Assembly: GCF_019801015.1 (NCBI RefSeq)
Contig: NZ_JAHVJZ010000010.1
Location: 98,872 to 162,871 of the forward strand
Length of the DNA: 64,000 bases
From: Marinobacter nauticus
Lineage (GTDB): Bacteria > Pseudomonadota > Gammaproteobacteria > Enterobacterales > Shewanellaceae
Reading direction: 5' to 3'
Part shown: piece after piece, positions 53,048 to 63,083 of the stretch
Layout of the letters: every line of letters starts with the position of its first letter
How positions within the stretch are numbered: position 1 is the stretch's first letter
Position numbers and translations under genes: made by a program
Notes under the pieces: model-generated
What the model saw: only the letters and a program-made list of their open reading frames with translations
The model's database searches: none
Told to the model about the DNA's origin: nothing

Positions 53048-54082
53048 ATGGATGATATGCGCGTAGTCTTTATTGTGGTGGGCCTTCTGGCCATTCTGGG
53101 TTTGTTGGTGCACGGGCTGTGGTCGCTCAGGCGAAACAGTCCTACCAAGATCCAGAACCGCCGGGCTCAGGCCCCCAAAAAGCGCTTTGAAAAGGCGATC
53201 GAGCCCGTTGTTGAGGAGCCGGAATCCAAGCCCGAGCCTCAGCGCCAAGCGGAGCCGGTGCTTGAGCAGCCTGAGCCGGCGCCGGTTCGTGCGCCTCGCC
53301 AGCCGAGTTTGCTGGAGGATGCGCCCATCCCTGAGGAGACCCCTCAGCCGGTGAAGCGTGCGGCGCCTCGTACAGCCCGTCAGGAGCCAACCCTTGGCGG
53401 CGATCAGATTGAGCTGGGTTTCAGCGAGTCTGAGCCTGAGTCCGAGCAAAACATGGCACCCATCACCCTGCGGGAACTGGAAGCCGAGCTGGAGCGGGAA
53501 GAGCGTGAAGAGCGTGAAGCCCAGAACCAGCGGGAGGTGGCGATCCCGGAGCCGCAGGTGGAAACGCCTGAGCAGCCCGAACCCGAGACTGAGCCGGAGG
53601 TGCTTGAACAGCCCAAGGCCGAGCCTGCTGCGAAGCCGGAACCGGCTGAAGAACCTGCTCCGGCGGATCCGTCCGACGTGCTGGTGCTGCATGTGGTCAG
53701 CAAAGGCGAGCCGATTTCCGGTGCCGAGTTGCTGCCCAACCTGCTGACCATGGGTTTCAAGTTTGGCGAGATGGACATTTTCCATCGTCACCAGAGCAGC
53801 GCAGGGACCGGACCGGTACTGTTCTCACTGGCCAATATGGTGAATCCGGGTACCTTTAACCCGGACCAGATGGAACAGTTTACGACCGAGGGGGTTGCCC
53901 TGTTTATGACTCTGCCCAGTCAGGGCGACCCACGGGTGTGCTTCTCGATGATGGAAGGCGCGGCCAAAGGGCTGGCGGATCTGCACAATGCCGAAGTGCT
54001 AGATGGCCAGCGCAATCCGTGGAACACCGCGACGCAGGAAGCCTATATGACCCGAATTCGCCGGGTTGAGCAGCCAGCCTGA
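53048..54082 (+). CDS. zipA: Cell division protein ZipA
   Basis: A 344-residue inner-membrane protein that ties FtsZ to the membrane in the division ring. It has an N-terminal membrane anchor ([20 protein letters not shown]), a basic patch ([14 protein letters not shown]), a long proline/glutamate-rich linker of about 180 residues, and the C-terminal FtsZ-binding domain from [18 protein letters not shown] onward ([22 protein letters not shown]). Lies between smc and ligA; zipA-ligA order is conserved in Gammaproteobacteria. Confidence 0.95.
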   Translation: MDDMRVVFIVVGLLAILGLLVHGLWSLRRNSPTKIQNRRAQAPKKRFEKAIEPVVEEPESKPEPQRQAEPVLEQPEPAPVRAPRQPSLLEDAPIPEETPQPVKRAAPRTARQEPTLGGDQIELGFSESEPESEQNMAPITLRELEAELEREEREEREAQNQREVAIPEPQVETPEQPEPETEPEVLEQPKAEPAAKPEPAEEPAPADPSDVLVLHVVSKGEPISGAELLPNLLTMGFKFGEMDIFHRHQSSAGTGPVLFSLANMVNPGTFNPDQMEQFTTEGVALFMTLPSQGDPRVCFSMMEGAAKGLADLHNAEVLDGQRNPWNTATQEAYMTRIRRVEQPA

Positions 54083-54088
54083 CGCTGA

Positions 54089-56182
<2,094 letters not shown>

Positions 56183-56201
56183 GCGTCATTCTGCATCACT
56201 A

Positions 56202-56227
56202 CAAAGCGGCCTTCGGGCCGCTTTTGT
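56202..56227 (+). terminator. Terminator of ligA
   Basis: AAAGCGGCC and GGCCGCTTT form a 9-bp stem with a stable TTCG tetraloop, followed by TTTTGTTTTG. Confidence 0.92.
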
Positions 56228-56238
56228 TTTGCTTCTAA

Positions 56239-56268
56239 CAAAAAAAACCGACAGCCAAAAGCTGCCGG
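56239..56268 (-). terminator. Orphan minus-strand terminator
   Basis: On the minus strand ACCG-CAGC pairs with GCTG-CGGT with one mismatch and a five-base loop, then eight U residues. No minus-strand gene lies to its right before the HD-GYP promoter, so in the 374-bp gap 56183-56556 it could end a small RNA of roughly 130-150 nt. Confidence 0.55.
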
Positions 56269-56413
56269 TACAGGGGGATCATGGATCCCAGCCGGACTCT
56301 GTGAGCACGGCGGTCAAGGACAAGTAACAAGTTAAGAACCCAACTGCGGCACTGTGACGAGCCAGGGATCGAACGGAAATGTAGCACCATTGGATATTGT
56401 ATGCAATCGCAAA

Positions 56414-56429
56414 TGTGATCCGGATCAAC
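56414..56429. promoter_or_regulatory. CRP-like site
   Basis: TGTGA-TCCGGA-TCAAC, built on the perfect palindrome TGATCCGGATCA (56416-56427), resembles the CRP consensus TGTGA-N6-TCACA. Its centre is 71.5 bp before the start expected from TATAAT at 56481-56486, a standard activating distance for CRP. Confidence 0.45.
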
Positions 56430-56480
56430 CACCCACTCCCCGGTTCGCTGTTAACCAGCGGTCATAATGATATGGTGAGC

Positions 56481-56486
56481 TATAAT
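56481..56486 (+). promoter_or_regulatory. -10 element of the HD-GYP gene
   Basis: A consensus TATAAT 71 bp before the ATG at 56557; no good -35 is seen at 17 bp, which fits activator dependence. Confidence 0.45.
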
Positions 56487-56556
56487 CGACGGCGAAACAG
56501 ATATTTGGGTGGCTTGAATTGTCCAGGCCACCGCCAAGGGAGCAGGAACGCAATCT

Positions 56557-57798
56557 ATGGCGATTAGGGAGTGCAAAATCCCCGTCAATCATCTTGAGGT
56601 GGGGCAGTCTATCCGGCTGCCGCTAGCCTGGAAAGAACACCCGTTCATGTTTAATCGCTTTCGCATCAAGGATGAAGGGCAGATCCAGTTGATCCTTAAG
56701 CTTGGCGTTAATCATGTCTTTTTGCAGTTGGAAGAGGGGCAACGTCCGCCGGAGCTGACGACACCGGAAACTCCCGCTAATCCGCCGGCCGCAGACCTGC
56801 AAGCGCTTCAGGCGCAGCAGGCGGAACGCGATGCGCTGGTGGAAGAGAGCCGCATCTATCGCCGCCAGCTGAAAAAGTGTGAACAGGCCTACGGCAAGTC
56901 GGTTGAGACCCTCCGTGCCAGTTACAGCCGCATCCCCACCGCGCCGGACCAGGCTTACGCCGATTGCTGCGCGGTGGTCGATGGCATCATTCAACAGTTT
57001 GATGAGGCGGGCAGTGAAACGGTTCTCCAGCTGGTGGCCGCCAATCAGGAGGGGACGTTGCAGTTCCACTCCCTGAACGTCAGTGTTGTGGCGCTGGTGC
57101 TGGGCCGTGCGCTCGGCCTGGAGGGGCCTCAATTGCGCGAACTGGGGCTTGCTGCGCTGGTTCATGATATCGGCAAGCTGCGGGTTCCGGCGACCATTCG
57201 CAATAAGCGTGGGCCACTCAGCCAGGCGGAACAAAACTACCTGCGCCAGCATCCGAAACTGGCGATCGAGATGCTCAAAGGGACGGCCTACGCAACCAAA
57301 GCCATTAGCGCGATGGTGGTCAGCCACCATGAATACCTGGATGGCAGTGGCTACCCTCAAAAGTTGTCCGGCAAGGCGATCTACCCGATGACTCAGATCC
57401 TGACCATCGCCAATGAGTACGATGGCCTGGTCAATGGCAACATCAAATCCCTGCCGCCTTATCAGGCACTGGCGTACATGTTTAAACACCGAGCCAAGAA
57501 GCTTAATCCGGTGTTTCTGCAAACGTTGGTGAAAACGCTTGGGGTGTATCCGCCAGGTACGCTGCTGCGGCTGGAAAACGGACAGGTGGGTAAAGTGGTG
57601 AGTAACGAGGAATCCCAACCGCTGTTTCCCACGCTGATGCTGTACGATGCGGAGATCCCCAAAAAAGAGGCGCCCATGGTCAGCCTTGAGATGCTGGGCC
57701 TCAAAATTGACGGCGTGCTGAAGACCAGTGAACTGACCGAAGCGCAATGCCATTACCTCGACGTGTCGCCAGCGTTGGCATACTACGTCCGTCGCTGA
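56557..57798 (+). CDS. HD-GYP domain phosphodiesterase (with DUF3391)
   Basis: A 413-residue protein likely to hydrolyse cyclic-di-GMP. An N-terminal DUF3391 domain (IPVNHLEVGQSIRLPLAW through GVNHVFLQL) is followed by a helical linker and the HD-GYP domain: HSLNVSVVALVLG, LVHDIGKLRVPATI with the HD pair, HPKLAIEMLKG, SHHEYLDGSGYP and DGLVN. All metal and GYP residues are present, so the enzyme should be active. It has no membrane segment. A CRP-like site upstream suggests carbon-source control. The YeeZ-like gene starts 16 bp later. Confidence 0.9.
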   Translation: MAIRECKIPVNHLEVGQSIRLPLAWKEHPFMFNRFRIKDEGQIQLILKLGVNHVFLQLEEGQRPPELTTPETPANPPAADLQALQAQQAERDALVEESRIYRRQLKKCEQAYGKSVETLRASYSRIPTAPDQAYADCCAVVDGIIQQFDEAGSETVLQLVAANQEGTLQFHSLNVSVVALVLGRALGLEGPQLRELGLAALVHDIGKLRVPATIRNKRGPLSQAEQNYLRQHPKLAIEMLKGTAYATKAISAMVVSHHEYLDGSGYPQKLSGKAIYPMTQILTIANEYDGLVNGNIKSLPPYQALAYMFKHRAKKLNPVFLQTLVKTLGVYPPGTLLRLENGQVGKVVSNEESQPLFPTLMLYDAEIPKKEAPMVSLEMLGLKIDGVLKTSELTEAQCHYLDVSPALAYYVRR

Positions 57799-57814
57799 AT
57801 TCGGATAAATTTTG

Positions 57815-58627
57815 ATGCAATCAATCACTATTGTTGGCTGTGGCTGGCTCGGCCTGAGCCTGGCACAGCAGTTACAAAGTCTGGGCTACCCCGTTCGGGG
57901 CAGCAGTCGTAATGAGGCTACGCTGGCTCAGTTGGCCACGCTTGGCATTCCCGGGTTCCGTCTGAGCATTGATGAAGCGCTGGAGAGCGATGCGCTTGAT
58001 GAGCTGTTTGATGCTGAGGTGCTGTTTGCCAATGTGCCTCCGGGCCGGACACCCTCTGCTCTTCCTTATGCTGAGCGGATGAAAAACCTGGCGCAGGCCG
58101 CCTGGCAAAAAGGGATTCGCAAAGCGATATTTGTCAGCTCGACGGCGGTCTATTCATCGGGCGAAGCGGTCGATGAGAGTGCGCCGCTGGATCCCTCGCC
58201 CCGGGCACAACAGATGCGGGATGCGGAACAGGCGTTTTCCGACGTGTTTGGAGCGGGGTTAACGGTGCTGCGACCCGCCGGGCTGGTGGGCGGAGAGCGT
58301 CATCCCGGGCGTTTTCTGGCGGGACGGCAGGGCTTGCCGGGCGCGGATGCGCCGGTCAATCTGGTGCACCGGGACGATGTGATTGGCGCCGTGGTAAGGG
58401 TGCTGGAAGCGGAAGCCTTTGGCGAGGTGTTTAATCTGGTGGCTCCCGGCCATCCGAGTCGCGGGGCATTTTATCCACGGGCGGCGATTGCACTGGGCCT
58501 GGAGCCACCCACGTTCTCCTCAGAGCCAATGGACGTGAAGCGGGTCATCGGTGACCGGATCGCCGGGCAGCTGGGTTTTCACTATCGCTACCCGGATCCT
58601 CTTACGATGCCGCCTTTACCGGCGTGA
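57815..58627 (+). CDS. NAD(P)-dependent epimerase-like protein (YeeZ type)
   Basis: A 270-residue short-chain dehydrogenase/epimerase-fold protein. The nucleotide-binding start is SITIVGCGWLGLSLAQQL, and FVSSTAVYSSGEAVDE holds the substrate-side serine and YSSG segment typical of YeeZ. A classical YxxxK is not evident, so catalysis may be altered. ATG 57815 lies 16 bp after the HD-GYP stop and the two are probably co-transcribed. Its 3' end overlaps the convergent regulator gene by 26 bp. Substrate unknown. Confidence 0.8.
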   Translation: MQSITIVGCGWLGLSLAQQLQSLGYPVRGSSRNEATLAQLATLGIPGFRLSIDEALESDALDELFDAEVLFANVPPGRTPSALPYAERMKNLAQAAWQKGIRKAIFVSSTAVYSSGEAVDESAPLDPSPRAQQMRDAEQAFSDVFGAGLTVLRPAGLVGGERHPGRFLAGRQGLPGADAPVNLVHRDDVIGAVVRVLEAEAFGEVFNLVAPGHPSRGAFYPRAAIALGLEPPTFSSEPMDVKRVIGDRIAGQLGFHYRYPDPLTMPPLPA

Positions 58628-59231
58628 TTTGATAGGCGCAGCGGCGATCCTCTGCCAGGATGTGTTCGCTGCGCACCACCTCTACCTCGTTTCCAAGCAC
58701 CGCTCTGAACAGTGCCAATTCCTGTTGGCACAAGCCACGGCATCGGTCGGCGGCAGCACAGATGGGGCAGTGGTCCTCCACCAGCAGCCAGTAACCGTCC
58801 TCGGCAATGACTCGCGCCATATATCCCTCCTCGTGCCGAAGCCGGGCTAACATTTCCAACTTCTCCGGAAAACTTTTTGCCTCTGAAAGCGTCTGAACAT
58901 ACAGCGTTTGTTGGGCATCAAAGCGATGCATTATCAGTTGCTTGAGGCCTTCGTCGCCAAAAAGGGCGTCAATGCCGTCGAGCAATTGCAGCGTGAGATC
59001 CTGATGGCGGTCACCAAATTCGCGGTGACCGAGGTCAGTAAGGAACCAGTGCCGGCTGGGGCGGCCAGGACCCAATCGTCGGTCCTCAAAGGCCACCAAC
59101 CCCTGTTTCTCCAGTTTCTGGAGATGTTGCCTTACGCCCATGGTGGTCAGTGACAGGGCGTCAGCCAGGGGAGACAGCGGGGTAGCGCCCTGCTGTTTCA
59201 GCAGGAACAGGATTTTACTTGTCGCGGACAT
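58602..59231 (-). CDS. HTH transcriptional regulator with cysteine cluster (SufR-like)
   Basis: A 209-residue regulator with an N-terminal winged HTH (ALSLTTMGVRQHLQKLEKQG and GRPSRHWFLTDLG) and a C-terminal part with the cysteines CPICAAADRCRGLC and a later RRCAYQI. This matches the SufR group, which binds an iron-sulfur cluster through C-terminal cysteines. The start at MSATSK (59231) is chosen over a longer frame to 59279, which lacks a ribosome site. No suf genes are nearby; the divergent SIMPL gene or its own promoter may be the target. Confidence 0.72.
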   Translation of the reverse strand: MSATSKILFLLKQQGATPLSPLADALSLTTMGVRQHLQKLEKQGLVAFEDRRLGPGRPSRHWFLTDLGHREFGDRHQDLTLQLLDGIDALFGDEGLKQLIMHRFDAQQTLYVQTLSEAKSFPEKLEMLARLRHEEGYMARVIAEDGYWLLVEDHCPICAAADRCRGLCQQELALFRAVLGNEVEVVRSEHILAEDRRCAYQITPVKAAS

Positions 59232-59319
59232 GGTCGCTTCATGCTCTCTATATGGATGCATCCATTGTTCCTGTGCCAATGCAGTTATTCAACGTATTTG
59301 TTTATAAAAGGAGCGGACC

Positions 59320-59976
59320 ATGCGGAAATTCCTCTGCTGTTTATTGTTGCTACCGGGACTGGCGCTGGCTCAGCCACGATGGATTGAAGTCGACGGCACC
59401 AGCATCGCTTCGGTGGCGCCGGACCGCGCCCGGTTAAGCGCTCAGATCACCACGCTGGAGGACACGCCAAAGGCCGCACAGGCTCAGGCGGATAAGGTGA
59501 TCAATCAGGTGTTGGATGCGTTTGAATCGGCCGGCCTGCCAATGTCCCGCTATGGTGCCGGTTCGCTCAGCCTCGGTCCGCGTTATGACTATCGGGAGCG
59601 GGAGCGTGTGCTGGTGGGGTATGAAGCCCGCCGCGGTGTGACGCTGGAGGTGCCGGTCGCCGAAGTGGCCGAATGGTTGGGGCGTTTCACTGAGTTGGGT
59701 CTGACTGAAGTGTCCAGCCCGGCCTACTTTGCCGACGACGATTTGGAGCGTCGACGCACGCTGTTCCAGCAAGCACTGGATGATGGCCTGGATAAGGCCC
59801 GGGCACTGGCGGATAGGATGGACGCTGAGCTGGGCAAGGTGCTGGAGATCAGCGAACAGGGTGGCGGCCCAGCCCCTCGTAATATGATGATGGCCGATGC
59901 GGCGGAGAGCGGTCGCTATCAACCCGCCCAGCAGGCGCAGCAGGTGCGCCTGCGGATCAAGGTGGCGCTGGATTAA
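59320..59976 (+). CDS. Exported SIMPL-domain (DUF541) protein
   Basis: A 218-residue periplasmic protein with a signal peptide (CCLLLLPGLALA). The SIMPL/DUF541 body follows (IEVDGTSIASVAPDRARLSAQ, VLVGYEARRGVTLEV, FQQALDDGLDKARALADRM). Relatives such as E. coli YggE are linked to oxidative stress and outer-membrane quality, but no biochemical activity is settled. AAGGAG is present before the ATG. It is divergent from the SufR-like gene over 88 bp and overlaps the next convergent stop by four bases. Confidence 0.82.
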   Translation: MRKFLCCLLLLPGLALAQPRWIEVDGTSIASVAPDRARLSAQITTLEDTPKAAQAQADKVINQVLDAFESAGLPMSRYGAGSLSLGPRYDYRERERVLVGYEARRGVTLEVPVAEVAEWLGRFTELGLTEVSSPAYFADDDLERRRTLFQQALDDGLDKARALADRMDAELGKVLEISEQGGGPAPRNMMMADAAESGRYQPAQQAQQVRLRIKVALD

Positions 59977-60287
59977 GCCAGCGTCTTCTTAGCCTTCTCG
60001 AGCAGGCCCAGCAAGTCACCGGCGTTGTCGGCAAAAGGATTTTCCAGACTGCGCTTTTGATGGGCCTGAAACTCCTCCTTCAGTGCTTCCACCTGCTTGG
60101 CGGTTTTCTCCATCGCCCGGCTTTCAGACCAGCTCAGCTTTTCGCTCTCCAGCTTGGCCTCAAATGAGCCCTGGGCGGGGGCCGCTTTCGCGGCCTGGCC
60201 GGGTTTGTTGACGTTGGCGTCGAAGTTGGCGCCAGGGGCGCTGTTGAAACGGGGACTCATCTGAGTCTGTACCGGTGACAGTTTCAT
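59973..60287 (-). CDS. Hypothetical charged protein (104 aa)
   Basis: A 104-residue, hydrophilic, probably soluble protein without membrane segments. The first 40 residues are low in hydrophobics and proline/alanine-rich (NKPGQAAKAAPAQG), the rest is helical and charged (MEKTAKQVEALKEEFQAHQK). The ATG is preceded by AGGAG. Family unrecognised. Confidence 0.55.
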   Translation of the reverse strand: MKLSPVQTQMSPRFNSAPGANFDANVNKPGQAAKAAPAQGSFEAKLESEKLSWSESRAMEKTAKQVEALKEEFQAHQKRSLENPFADNAGDLLGLLEKAKKTLA

Positions 60288-60402
60288 GGTCGGGCTCCTT
60301 GATGTCGGACTCGGTACTTAGCAAATCGCGTGCTCAAATGTATCGAAGCCGCGATCTCCCGCGCTAAATGCTTAAATAATCGCCGAACGTTGCGATGGTG
60401 CT

Positions 60403-60419
60403 AACGCAATCATTGCGTT
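60403..60419. promoter_or_regulatory. Inverted repeat in the symporter upstream region
   Basis: AACGCAA-TCA-TTGCGTT is a perfect 7-bp inverted repeat in the 436-bp gap 60288-60723. No convincing gene lies in the gap; a 72-codon frame at 60429 has no homology features. The repeat could be an operator for the charged-protein gene or an upstream element of the symporter operon. Confidence 0.35.
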
Positions 60420-60525
60420 GGAGTTCTGATGAAACGACAGGTTAACAAGCGTCGTGGCGAAGCGGGCCAGAGCCGCGGCAGCAGGGGCAACGCCTTGCCG
60501 GGTGGCAATCCGGGATTGCCGGGTG

Positions 60526-60651
60526 AGACTAAAGTCTACATTTGCTTGCCAGTGTCGTTACCACTTCCGCCAAGTCATACTAAGCCATTGAAATCGTGGG
60601 TTAAAACGGCGTTTCTTCACGGTAACAACGTGTTCACCTTTGACTAAGGTC
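60526..60651 (+). promoter_or_regulatory. Paired GACTAAAGTC-type sites before the symporter operon
   Basis: AGACTAAAGTCT (60526-60537) is a perfect palindrome; GACTAAGGTC (60642-60651) is a one-mismatch copy 115 bp further on. The same core is at 16264-16273. The sites are 73-198 bp before the DUF4212 gene and look like binding sites of a dimeric activator of the NarL/FixJ kind, possibly the acetate-system regulator CrbR; the regulator is inferred. Confidence 0.45.
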
Positions 60652-60723
60652 GATCTTCCTCATATTGCTCCCCTTGCTAGGTTAGCTGTGACTATTCCAA
60701 CGATAAGGAAAGGGGAGCAGCAC

Positions 60724-60990
60724 ATGGCTTTTGAAAGCAGCGAAAAGGCCAAAGCGTATTGGGCGGAGAACCTCCGCCTGATGCTGAGCCTGTTGGCCGT
60801 ATGGTTCATCGTATCTTACGGCTGTGGGATCTTGTTGGTCGATACTCTGAACGCCGTGCAGTTTGGCGGCTTCAAGCTGGGTTTCTGGTTTGCCCAGCAG
60901 GGTGCCATTTACGTCTTCGTCGCCCTTATCTTCGTCTACGTGGCGAAGATGAATGCGCTGGACCGCAAGTACAACGTACACGAGGACTGA
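60724..60990 (+). CDS. DUF4212 small subunit of a sodium:solute symporter
   Basis: An 88-residue protein with two membrane segments (LMLSLLAVWFIVSYGCGILL and FWFAQQGAIYVFVALIFVYV), separated by LVDTLNAVQFGGFKLG. It is the putative small subunit (TIGR03647 type) always found with the VC_2705-type symporter encoded next. AGGGGAG is present before ATG 60724. The large subunit begins four bases after its stop, so the two are translationally linked. Confidence 0.9.
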   Translation: MAFESSEKAKAYWAENLRLMLSLLAVWFIVSYGCGILLVDTLNAVQFGGFKLGFWFAQQGAIYVFVALIFVYVAKMNALDRKYNVHED

Positions 60991-60994
60991 TGGC

Positions 60995-62752
60995 ATGGAT
61001 TTGCAAACACTGACGTACATTGTCGTGGGGGCAACCTTTGCCCTCTACATCGGCATCGCCATCTGGGCGAAGGCCGGTTCCACCAACGAATTTTACGTGG
61101 CCGGTGGCGGCGTTCACCCGGTTGCCAACGGTATGGCCACTGCGGCGGACTGGATGTCCGCGGCGTCCTTCCTCTCCATGGCTGGCCTTATCGCCTTTAT
61201 GGGCTATGACGGTGCGGTATACCTGATGGGCTGGACCGGCGGCTACGTGCTGTTGGCACTCTGCCTGGCACCGTACCTGCGTAAATTCGGCAAGTTTACG
61301 GTTCCGGATTTCATCGGTGACCGTTACTACTCCCAGACTGCCCGTACCGTGGCCGTTATCTGCGCCATCTTCGTATGCTTTACCTACGTGGCAGGCCAGA
61401 TGCGTGGCGTGGGTGTGGTGTTCTCCCGCTTCCTCGAAGTGGACGTTACCACCGGTGTTATCATCGGTATGGTTGTGGTGTTCTTCTACGCCGTACTGGG
61501 TGGCATGAAGGGCATCACCTACACCCAGGTGGCTCAGTACGTGGTACTGATCACCGCTTATCTGGTTCCTGCGGTCTTTATCTCCATCATGCTGACCGGT
61601 AATGCGCTGCCGCAGATTGGGTTTGGCTCAGAACTGACGTCAGAACCCGGCACGTCGGTGCTGGCGAAACTGGACGGATTGATGTCGGAGTTGGGCTTCA
61701 GTCAATACACGGATGGCTCGAAATCCACCGTTGATGTGTTCTTTATCACCGCCGCACTGATGGTGGGTACCGCAGGCCTGCCGCACGTAATCGTTCGTTT
61801 CTTTACCGTACCGAAGGTGGCGGATGCGCGTATCTCTGCCGGTTGGGCGCTGGTGTTTATTGCACTGCTCTACACCACTGCTCCGGCCGTTGCCGCATTT
61901 GCCCGCCTGAACATGATCGACACCATCAACGGCCCTGACGGACAGGGTACCCTGTACGCAGAGCGTCCCCAGTGGATTAAGAACTGGGAACAGACCGGTC
62001 TGATCGGCTTCTCCGGAACCGATGAGAACGTCTCTGCCGGTGGCGCCGAGGGTCAGGAGATGGCTCAGAACGGTGTGATGTTCTACTCCGGTGACGAGCG
62101 CAACAACATGAAGATCGACCGTGACATCATGGTGTTGGCCAACCCGGAAATCGCCAACCTGCCTAACTGGGTGATCGCCTTGGTGGCAGCGGGGGGCATC
62201 GCAGCGGCACTGTCGACATCGGCGGGTCTGTTGCTGGTGATCTCCACCTCGGTCTCTCATGACCTTCTTAAACGAAATCTGATGCCCAATATTACCGACA
62301 GGCAGGAGCTGACGTACGCCCGGATAGCGGCAGCGGTTGCCATCTGTATTGCGGGCTACCTCGGCATTAATCCGCCAGGCTTCGTGGCCCAGGTGGTGGC
62401 CTTCGCCTTCGGATTAGCCGCGTCGTCGTTCTTCCCGGCCATCATCATGGGGATCTTCTCCAAGCGGATGAACAAGGAAGGCGCCATTGCCGGTATGATC
62501 GTGGGCATCACCTTCACCGCAGGCTACATCCTGGCGTACAAAGGCGTGTTCTTCGAGCCGCTGATTGCCAACAAGCCGGAGAACTGGCTGTTCGGTATCT
62601 CGCCGGAGGGCATCGGTACCCTGGGTATGGTGCTGAACTTTGTCACTGCCTTTGTGGTCAGCCGGATGACCCAGGAGTCTCCGCAGGAAGTGCAGGATCT
62701 GGTGGAAAGCATCCGATTCCCGAAAGGGTCAGGTGCCGCAACCCACCACTAA
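60995..62752 (+). CDS. Sodium:solute symporter, VC_2705 subfamily
   Basis: A 585-residue sodium symporter of the SSS family with about 13 membrane segments. The start region (YIVVGATFALYIGIAIWAK, then GSTNEFYVAGGGVHPVANG and ATAADWMSAASFLSMAG) is the ActP-like substrate and sodium site; an extended loop at about residues 315-370 (DGQGTLYAERPQWIKNWEQ) is characteristic of this subfamily. It probably imports acetate or a similar monocarboxylate. It is co-transcribed with the DUF4212 subunit and ends with a terminator. Confidence 0.92.
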   Translation: MDLQTLTYIVVGATFALYIGIAIWAKAGSTNEFYVAGGGVHPVANGMATAADWMSAASFLSMAGLIAFMGYDGAVYLMGWTGGYVLLALCLAPYLRKFGKFTVPDFIGDRYYSQTARTVAVICAIFVCFTYVAGQMRGVGVVFSRFLEVDVTTGVIIGMVVVFFYAVLGGMKGITYTQVAQYVVLITAYLVPAVFISIMLTGNALPQIGFGSELTSEPGTSVLAKLDGLMSELGFSQYTDGSKSTVDVFFITAALMVGTAGLPHVIVRFFTVPKVADARISAGWALVFIALLYTTAPAVAAFARLNMIDTINGPDGQGTLYAERPQWIKNWEQTGLIGFSGTDENVSAGGAEGQEMAQNGVMFYSGDERNNMKIDRDIMVLANPEIANLPNWVIALVAAGGIAAALSTSAGLLLVISTSVSHDLLKRNLMPNITDRQELTYARIAAAVAICIAGYLGINPPGFVAQVVAFAFGLAASSFFPAIIMGIFSKRMNKEGAIAGMIVGITFTAGYILAYKGVFFEPLIANKPENWLFGISPEGIGTLGMVLNFVTAFVVSRMTQESPQEVQDLVESIRFPKGSGAATHH

Positions 62753-62757
62753 ACAGC

Positions 62758-62789
62758 AAAGGGCACCGCAAGGTGCCCTTTCTTTTTTC
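62758..62789 (+). terminator. Terminator of the symporter operon
   Basis: AAAGGGCACC and GGTGCCCTTT form a 10-bp stem with a GCAA tetraloop followed by CTTTTTT. Confidence 0.92.
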
Positions 62790-62801
62790 CTTTCTCTTGC
62801 C

Positions 62802-63032
62802 TTAAACGCCGCTTAAGGTGAGATAGACAATGCGAAGCAGAATGCCGGTGAACAGCAGCACAATACCGCTGCGATAGACACGAAATTCGGCCAGGTTGAA
62901 ATCATTCAGCTTGCCGACCCAGACTTGCCAGATGGCATGCCAGTTACGGGTTCGGTGGATGTAACGGCCCAATGCCGCCACCACCAGGATAAGGCCGAGG
63001 CCCAGTACGATACTTTGTGCAATGGCTAACAT
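62802..63032 (-). CDS. Small membrane protein (76 aa)
   Basis: A 76-residue protein with two likely membrane segments (AIAQSIVLGLGLILVVAALG at the start and IVLLFTGILLRIVYLTL at the end) and a basic, aromatic middle (RYIHRTRNWHAIWQVW). GGGAGG precedes the ATG. It is convergent with the symporter and divergent from the CBS-domain gene. Family not identified. Confidence 0.6.
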   Translation of the reverse strand: MLAIAQSIVLGLGLILVVAALGRYIHRTRNWHAIWQVWVGKLNDFNLAEFRVYRSGIVLLFTGILLRIVYLTLSGV

Positions 63033-63083
63033 GCTTCCCTCCCTGAAATCTGGCCCAGTGTATCAAGGATGTAACAGAGAAAC

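Noticed and set aside
56235-56432. 65-codon minus-strand frame next to the orphan terminator
   Set aside because: No ribosome site or protein-like composition; the region is better read as a possible non-coding transcript.
60429-60647. 72-codon frame upstream of the symporter operon
   Set aside because: The translation is low-complexity and proline/glycine-rich, with no ribosome site, and it covers the likely promoter palindromes.
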